DNA of 64,000 nucleotides, from assembly GCF_017052655.1 (NCBI RefSeq), contig NZ_JAFIDC010000001.1:682001-746000 (forward strand). The letters are read 5' to 3'. The notes below the pieces were generated by a model. The model worked only from the letters and a program-made list of their open reading frames with translations. It was not told where the DNA came from and did no database searches. The DNA comes from Acholeplasma equirhinis. Lineage in GTDB: Bacteria > Bacillota_I > Bacilli_A > Acholeplasmatales > Acholeplasmataceae. Each line of letters opens with the position of its first letter. Position 1 is the stretch's first letter. Positions 59,086-64,000 of this stretch are shown here, piece after piece. Both the position numbers and the translations under genes were made by a program.

Positions 59086-61134
59086 TTATGCGGCAAGGTA
59101 GTGGCTAGAACCAAAGATTGGAATCATGACACTATCTCTTAAGAATGGTCCAATAAACTCAATTGTTTCGTATCCATAAGTAAATTCAAGTCGCCATAAT
59201 GCAAACACGATTAATGCTGCAAGTGCTGCAAGAACGATTAACCAACCAATGATACTAAAGAGAGTTCCAAAGAATCCTTTGCCTTTCTTTTGTGCTGAAC
59301 CAGTTCTGATGTTGATATTATTAATTGCGTGTACAATTCTGCCAACAGGATCATTCATATCAACGACTGCAGTAACTGGACGTTTAGTTAAATGTGTAAT
59401 TAAGAAGAGTAATGCTTCAGGGATTGCAAGTGTTAATGCTAAAAGTAAACTGATAAATACAGCTTTACCTTTAGATAATTTCTTACTACCTGCAACAAGT
59501 AATGCGAATACATTAATTGCTGTTGTCACACCAAATATTGTAATCCACATCCAACCTTCAAGGCTAGTTAGATCAAAGAATGTAATATAAGGTTGAACAG
59601 TTGAAACAAATGTTTCAGTAATTGCTAGATATAATAGATATCCATGTGCACCAACTGAGACAAGTAATAATAAGACTGTTAAGAAGAGTAGGAACGGATG
59701 AATACCACCAGTTGTTGACTTAACTTTCTTTTGTTTCTTAACTTTCTTTCCTTTTTTAGGTGCTACTTTTGCTTCAACAGCATCAGCAACTTTTTCAAGT
59801 TCTTTATTATCAAGTGTGACAGGTTTTTCAGTTATAACAGAGACAGTTGAACCAGATTCAGTAATTGAAACATGATCTGTACTTTCAGGGAAATCATCAT
59901 CATCTTTTAGTAATTCAGCGATAATTTGACCTTTCATACTTTCAATTAATGAAACTTTTTGAGCTGGTTCTTGAACTGGTTGTGGTTGTTCTGATTCCTT
60001 TTCAACAACAACTTGTTGAGGCTCAGCAGCTTTCGCTTCAACATTAATAACTGGGTTTGCTTCTAGATTAACTACAAATTCTTTTTTAGAAATTACATCT
60101 GCTAATGTTTCAAAAGCTTTAGCTAAACGATCAAATTGTTCACGGTAGTCAACTGCTTGAACATAAGTAGCAGCAGCAGGTTGCATTTGTGGTTGAGGTT
60201 CTGCCTTTTTCTCTTCAACAGGAATTACAACTGGTGCAACAACAGTTTCTTGGACTGGCGTTGATGCTTCAACTTCTTCAATTTGTTTTTCATATACTGC
60301 TGATGAAGATGGTACATAATAAGTTGCTTTAGTTTCTTTAGCATTTGAAAGAATGAACTCAATGATTTCTTCTTTCTTCAATTCTGTTGAAACTTTAATA
60401 TCATGGTCTTTAGCGTAACGTTCAAGTAAAATGATATTTTGATTCTTAAGTTTCTCTTCTAAGTCCTTAGTTAATTCACCACGTTCTTGAAGTTTCTTAA
60501 GTATGATGTCTAACATTTCATTTTTCTTTAAACGTTTAGGAATTGGAGCATTAAACTTTTCACCAATTGCTCTTAATTCGGTTAAAGTTGATGCTTTGTA
60601 TGTTACAGGACGGAATGCATCTTGTGATACACCATCGATCTCATGTTGTTCATCATATAGGTTTTTGTCTAGTGCATCGTTAAATTCTTTTGTTAATACT
60701 CTTTCACCTGACTTAGCTTGTTGTTCAGCATGATCAAATAAACGAAGTAAATCATTTTCGGCTACACCTTTTTCTACTAAGTAAGGTAATAACAATTTCC
60801 AGAAATCTTCTAAGTACTTAAGGGATAATGAAGGGCTCTTATACCACTCTAAAAGATTAACTAATTGAGTATCTGTATATCTTGAGAACCAAGTTAAACG
60901 ATAACCCATTTCATCAGCTAATGTTTTTCTTTCTTCAATAGTTTTTTCTACAGCTTCTTTCAAGATGTTTTTTAACGCCGCCATACGCATTTTTCTTGGT
61001 ATGTTTAAACCAATATCTTGTAAGAACTTAGATATATACTCTCCCTTAACATATACTAATTTTTCTTGTAAATCGCCGACAATGAAATGCTTGTCTTTGA
61101 CAGTCAAGTGACCTTCTTTGTCAAATAATGCCAT
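59086..61134 (-). CDS. large membrane protein with SAP/Rho-N-like repeats, function unknown
   Basis: A 682-residue protein. Residues ~1-160 are helical and soluble; ~180-275 contain two short modules (LTELRAIGEKFNA...KKNEMLDIIL and LLERYAKDHDIK...LKKEEIIEFIL) like SAP or Rho-N nucleic-acid-binding domains; ~280-470 are Pro/Glu/Lys-rich linker; ~475-680 hold about four to five membrane helices after a basic PKKGKKVKKQKKVK run. A membrane-bound nucleic-acid-binding or nucleoid-tethering protein is one reading, inferred. The C-terminal part of L20 in this window carries the same type of module. GGGGGAG precedes the ATG. Confidence 0.65.
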   Translation of the reverse strand: MALFDKEGHLTVKDKHFIVGDLQEKLVYVKGEYISKFLQDIGLNIPRKMRMAALKNILKEAVEKTIEERKTLADEMGYRLTWFSRYTDTQLVNLLEWYKSPSLSLKYLEDFWKLLLPYLVEKGVAENDLLRLFDHAEQQAKSGERVLTKEFNDALDKNLYDEQHEIDGVSQDAFRPVTYKASTLTELRAIGEKFNAPIPKRLKKNEMLDIILKKLQERGELTKDLEEKLKNQNIILLERYAKDHDIKVSTELKKEEIIEFILSNAKETKATYYVPSSSAVYEKQIEEVEASTPVQETVVAPVVIPVEEKKAEPQPQMQPAAATYVQAVDYREQFDRLAKAFETLADVISKKEFVVNLEANPVINVEAKAAEPQQVVVEKESEQPQPVQEPAQKVSLIESMKGQIIAELLKDDDDFPESTDHVSITESGSTVSVITEKPVTLDNKELEKVADAVEAKVAPKKGKKVKKQKKVKSTTGGIHPFLLFLTVLLLLVSVGAHGYLLYLAITETFVSTVQPYITFFDLTSLEGWMWITIFGVTTAINVFALLVAGSKKLSKGKAVFISLLLALTLAIPEALLFLITHLTKRPVTAVVDMNDPVGRIVHAINNINIRTGSAQKKGKGFFGTLFSIIGWLIVLAALAALIVFALWRLEFTYGYETIEFIGPFLRDSVMIPIFGSSHYLAA

Positions 61135-61169
61135 GAGAAACTCCCCCTAAAATATTCATTCTTAAAATT

Positions 61170-61190
61170 ATTATAACACTAATATAGTGT
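61170..61190 (-). promoter_or_regulatory. promoter with a palindrome in the spacer, upstream of the 682-residue membrane protein gene
   Basis: Minus-strand TATAAT (61170-61175) directly follows ACACTA-TAT-TAGTGT (61176-61190), a 6+6 inverted repeat that could be an operator. The -35 is weak. Confidence 0.5.
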
Positions 61191-61312
61191 AAGCGTAAGT
61201 ACGAAGGTTATATTTTCAACCTAAAATGTTTATTTTTCGAAATATTTTAAAGAAAAATTATCATAAAGCCATTAACAAGTGTTTTTATAAACAAAAATTA
61301 CTCTGTTTGATA

Positions 61313-61344
61313 AATAAAAAAATGCACGAATTATCATGCATTTT
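61313..61344 (-). terminator. terminator of ymdB
   Basis: Stem AAAATGCA/TGCATTTT with a 10-nt loop and a T-rich run on the minus strand. Confidence 0.8.
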
Positions 61345-62095
61345 CTTCTAAGTGTATCTTTTCAATTTTTCTTTTAGGACTTAAGGTGAATAAAACTGCA
61401 TTTAATTGTCTTGGTCCATTAGCAACTACGTTTGGTCGATTAATTTGATTGATAAAGCGATCAATAATCACATCTTTATCAACACCAATAACACCATTTA
61501 GTGGTCCTGTCATACCTACATCAGAAATATAAAGTGTACCATTTGGTAGCATGCGTTCATCATTTGTTTGAACATGTGTATGTGTTCCAACCATCATATC
61601 GACTTTACCATCTAAATAATGTGCCATTGCGATTTTTTCTGAGGTTGCTTCTGCATGGAAGTCTAGTAATGAATAATCAAATGTTTCAGATTCTAATAAC
61701 GACTTTACTTTTTTGTAAGGTTGTTCATATTCAACATTCATAAAAGCTGTTCCAAGTGCATTCACAACAAGTACTTTTTTATCGTTATACTGGATGATTG
61801 TATATCCAGACCCTTTTTTTGAACCATCATTAATAGGACGAATAATTTTAGCTTCATCAATAAAGGTTTCAAGTTCTGGATTTCTCCATGTATGATTCCC
61901 CATCGTAAAAAGACTAATGCCAGCTGACATTAATTTTTTATAAATAGCCTTAGTCATGCCTCGACCATTTGCGGCGTTTTCTCCATTAGCAATAATGATA
62001 TTAGGTTGGTATGTTTTTCTTAATTGAGGAAGCATCTCAATCAAGTAATTAATACCAGGGTCTCCGTAAATATCACCTATAAATAAAATTTTCAT
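61334..62095 (-). CDS. ymdB: YmdB-family metallophosphodiesterase
   Basis: A 253-residue calcineurin-like phosphodiesterase of the YmdB (TIGR00282) type: MKILFIGDIYGDPG, ANGENAANGRG, TMGNHTWR, DFHAEATSEK and VGTHTHVQTND with all metal ligands. In Bacillus YmdB hydrolyses cyclic nucleotides and affects biofilm and RNA stability, and it sits next to rny, as here. The ATG at 62093-62095 has no ribosome site; a TATAAT lies 6 bp upstream, so the mRNA may be leaderless. A TTG at 62113 is the alternative start. Confidence 0.88.
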   Translation of the reverse strand: MKILFIGDIYGDPGINYLIEMLPQLRKTYQPNIIIANGENAANGRGMTKAIYKKLMSAGISLFTMGNHTWRNPELETFIDEAKIIRPINDGSKKGSGYTIIQYNDKKVLVVNALGTAFMNVEYEQPYKKVKSLLESETFDYSLLDFHAEATSEKIAMAHYLDGKVDMMVGTHTHVQTNDERMLPNGTLYISDVGMTGPLNGVIGVDKDVIIDRFINQINRPNVVANGPRQLNAVLFTLSPKRKIEKIHLEENA

Positions 62096-62101
62096 AGTTA
62101 T

Positions 62102-62107
62102 ATTATA
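62102..62107 (-). promoter_or_regulatory. possible -10 giving a leaderless ymdB mRNA
   Basis: TATAAT on the minus strand ends 6 nt before the A of the ymdB ATG; no -35 consensus. Confidence 0.35.
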
Positions 62108-62133
62108 AAACAAAAGGGGAAAATTTTCCCCTT
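62105..62133 (-). terminator. terminator of rny
   Basis: Palindromic stem AAGGGGAAAA/TTTTCCCCTT followed by TTGTTTT on the minus strand. Confidence 0.85.
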
Positions 62134-62136
62134 CTT

Positions 62137-63729
62137 TTATTTAGCAGTATCAGTTGCACGTTTTTCTCTAATAACGGTAACTTTAATTGTCCCTGGATAA
62201 GTCATTGTTTCTTCGATCTTATCTTTAATTTGTCTTGCGACTGTCACAATACCTAAATCATCAATCTTATCTGGTTGAACGATAACACGAACTTCACGTC
62301 CAGCTTGAATAGCGTATGATTTATCAACGCCTTCAACACCGTTAGAAATTTCTTCTAATTGAGTTAGACGTTTAATGTATGTATCCATTGATTCACTTCT
62401 TGCACCAGGTCTTGCTGCTGATAACGCATCAGCTGCAGCGACTAAAACTGCAATGATTGTTTCAGGTTCTTGATCACCATGGTGAGATGCAATTGCATCA
62501 ATGACTTCTTTTGGTTCTTTGTATCTTGACATAATATCAACACCAATTGTTACGTGTGAACCTTCGATTTCATGGTCGACTGCTTTACCAATATCATGGA
62601 ATAAACCAGCACGTCTTGCAAGAATTTCATTTTCACCGATTTCAGCTGCAAGTTTTCCAGCGAGGAATGCAACTTCAATTGAGTGTTTTAATACATTTTG
62701 TCCATATGATGTTCTAAAACTCATACGACCTAATAATTTGATGATATCTGGATGTACTTTACCAACAGCTGTCTTAAAGACTGCTTCTTCACCAGCTTCT
62801 CTGATGAACATATCAATTTCCATACGAGCACGTTCTACGACTTCTTCGATTCTACCTGGATGGATTCTACCATCTTGGACTAAAATTGATAAAGCACGTT
62901 TTGCGATTTCTCTACGGACTGGATCAAATCCTGATAATACGACCGCTTCCGGTGTATCGTCAATAATTAAATCAACACCTGTGAGAGCTTCAAGTGTACG
63001 AATGTTTCTTCCCTCTTTACCAATGATACGACCTTTCATATCTTCGTTAGGGATTTCAACGACTGAAACAGTACGCTCTGATGTAGTTTCAGATGCATAT
63101 TTTTGCATTGCGAGTGCAAGTAATTCCTTACTCTTTTGTTGAACAGTATTCTTAGCTTTGTCTTCTTCTTCACGAATGTATGCAGCAAGTTCATTTGAGA
63201 TAGAATCTCTTACTTGAGCCATTATCAGCTCTTTTGCCTGTTCTTTCGTTAAATTAGAAACAAACACAAGCTTCGCTTCTTGTTCTTTTACTAATTCTTC
63301 CACTTTGCTATATTGAATATCAAGTTGTTCTTTACGTTCGTCTAGTCTTTGTTCTTTTAGATCCAAGCCTTCTTCACGTTTATCAAGATACTGTGAACGC
63401 TGATTTAGAGAAGTCTCTCTTTGAGAAACTTTTTCTTCAAGATTAATGACGACTTGGCGTCTTTCACGCATATCATTATCGAATTCTTTACGTAACGCTA
63501 AAATTTCTTGTTTAGCTTCAAAAACATGCTCTCTTTTAGTTTTTTCAGCTTCTTTCTTCGCGTCTTCAATAATACGACTAGCTTCTTCACGACTTAAGCG
63601 TAGACTTTTTTCGTGATGGGCAACTCTGATGAAATATCCAACGATTGCACCAATTGCTAGTCCAACGACGGTTAGCAAAATAGAGGTAATTAGCATAGTA
63701 CTCTCTTCTACGAGTAAAATGTTAAACAT
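62137..63729 (-). CDS. rny: ribonuclease Y
   Basis: The main endoribonuclease of mRNA decay in low-GC Gram-positives. The 530-residue protein has an N-terminal membrane helix ([21 protein letters not shown]), a long coiled coil (~40-200), a KH domain with [12 protein letters not shown], and an HD domain with [11 protein letters not shown] use the ATG at 63727-63729 behind GGAGGT, not the longer frame to 63804. It has a near-consensus promoter and a terminator before ymdB. Confidence 0.95.
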   Translation of the reverse strand: MFNILLVEESTMLITSILLTVVGLAIGAIVGYFIRVAHHEKSLRLSREEASRIIEDAKKEAEKTKREHVFEAKQEILALRKEFDNDMRERRQVVINLEEKVSQRETSLNQRSQYLDKREEGLDLKEQRLDERKEQLDIQYSKVEELVKEQEAKLVFVSNLTKEQAKELIMAQVRDSISNELAAYIREEEDKAKNTVQQKSKELLALAMQKYASETTSERTVSVVEIPNEDMKGRIIGKEGRNIRTLEALTGVDLIIDDTPEAVVLSGFDPVRREIAKRALSILVQDGRIHPGRIEEVVERARMEIDMFIREAGEEAVFKTAVGKVHPDIIKLLGRMSFRTSYGQNVLKHSIEVAFLAGKLAAEIGENEILARRAGLFHDIGKAVDHEIEGSHVTIGVDIMSRYKEPKEVIDAIASHHGDQEPETIIAVLVAAADALSAARPGARSESMDTYIKRLTQLEEISNGVEGVDKSYAIQAGREVRVIVQPDKIDDLGIVTVARQIKDKIEETMTYPGTIKVTVIREKRATDTAK

Positions 63730-63809
63730 AGTTTTTACCTCCATATTAAATTTTTGTTTCACAATTATGTTTAAATAGTCAAAAATTTTGTACTTTATGT
63801 ACATATTTC

Positions 63810-63838
63810 ATTATAACTTTTTATGAGGTTTTAGTCAA
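63810..63838 (-). promoter_or_regulatory. sigma-A promoter of rny
   Basis: Minus-strand TTGACT (63833-63838), 17-bp spacer, TATAAT (63810-63815). Confidence 0.85.
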
Positions 63839-63917
63839 TTAAAAGTATGAATTTAAAGAGGTTAATTTTTTCAATTATTATAGTATAATGATACTTGATG
63901 AAGAAAAGGAGATAAGC

Positions 63918-64000
63918 ATGTTACCGAAACACGAACCTACATCAAAATTTGGTAAATGGTTAAACAAATACCGATTATTAATTATTCTTATTTTATTTAT
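63918..64000 (+). CDS. start of a rightward membrane-protein gene (truncated by window)
   Basis: ATG at 63918 with AAAAGGAG upstream, and a TATAAT about 35 bp before it. The visible 27 residues start MLPKHEPTSKFGKWLNKYRL and run into a hydrophobic stretch (LLIILILF), so a membrane or exported protein is likely. Nothing more can be said. Confidence 0.6.
   Translation, partial: MLPKHEPTSKFGKWLNKYRLLIILILF

Noticed and set aside
1-64000. CRISPR arrays, rRNA genes and insertion sequences
   Set aside because: No regularly spaced repeats, no rRNA-like segments and no transposase frames were seen on either strand.

Overview
The window looks like chromosome of an Acholeplasma (Mollicutes, Acholeplasmataceae). 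The DNA is strongly AT-rich. TGA is used as a stop and TGG for Trp, so the code is the standard bacterial one, unlike Mycoplasma. No cell-wall genes are seen, and housekeeping order is Firmicute-like (infC-rpmI-rplT; rluB-cmk-rpsA-der-gpsA-hup; mutS-mutL-miaA; rny-ymdB). The species assignment is inference; no search was run.

Layout. 0-16 kb, almost all leftward: partial galU with a membrane protein; the infC-rpmI-rplT operon with an attenuator leader and an ATA start for IF3; a two-gene heterodimeric ABC exporter; two envelope proteins; pepP and phosphoglucomutase; coaX; an MBL hydrolase; L33; an ABC-F protein; a Nudix enzyme. 16-19.7 kb: a structured noncoding stretch, a 56-codon secreted-peptide gene divergent from an HTH-TPR regulator of the RRNPP (PlcR/Rgg) type with a perfect 16-bp palindrome between them, a Pr6Pr-like membrane protein and an Ig-like surface protein. 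19.77-36.24 kb: tRNA-Lys(CTT) followed by a 16.4-kb integrated element whose far end carries a second copy of the tRNA 3' half (attL/attR, 45/48 identical). 36.3-64 kb: GDPD, an S51-like peptidase, a HEPN-motif gene coupled to a large TPR/degenerate GGDEF-EAL protein, a LicA-like kinase, RdgB, a CPBP protease, an ankyrin protein, HU, the gpsA-der-rpsA-cmk-rluB operon, efp-aroQ-aroK-miaA-mutL-mutS, a large membrane protein with SAP/Rho-N-like repeats, ymdB, rny and the start of one rightward gene.

The element has the gene logic of a filamentous (inovirus-like) prophage: a tyrosine recombinase, a Rep_trans-type rolling-circle initiator, a Zot-like P-loop assembly ATPase, small one-helix membrane proteins including a good major-coat candidate, and large signal-peptide/anchor surface proteins, all in one tightly packed leftward operon. 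It also carries a trypsin-like protease, a DUF3850-like protein and, at its left end, a restriction-modification module (small XRE regulator, membrane-anchored PD-(D/E)xK nuclease, convergent C5-cytosine methyltransferase). A large hairpin at the right end is a candidate packaging or origin signal.

The two most interesting systems are the RRNPP-type peptide/regulator pair at 16.2-17.4 kb and the R-M-carrying filamentous prophage. Smaller oddities include L20 with an extra SAP-like domain, an RluB homologue without its catalytic Asp, EF-P with Arg at position 32, and catalytically degenerate GGDEF/EAL domains.
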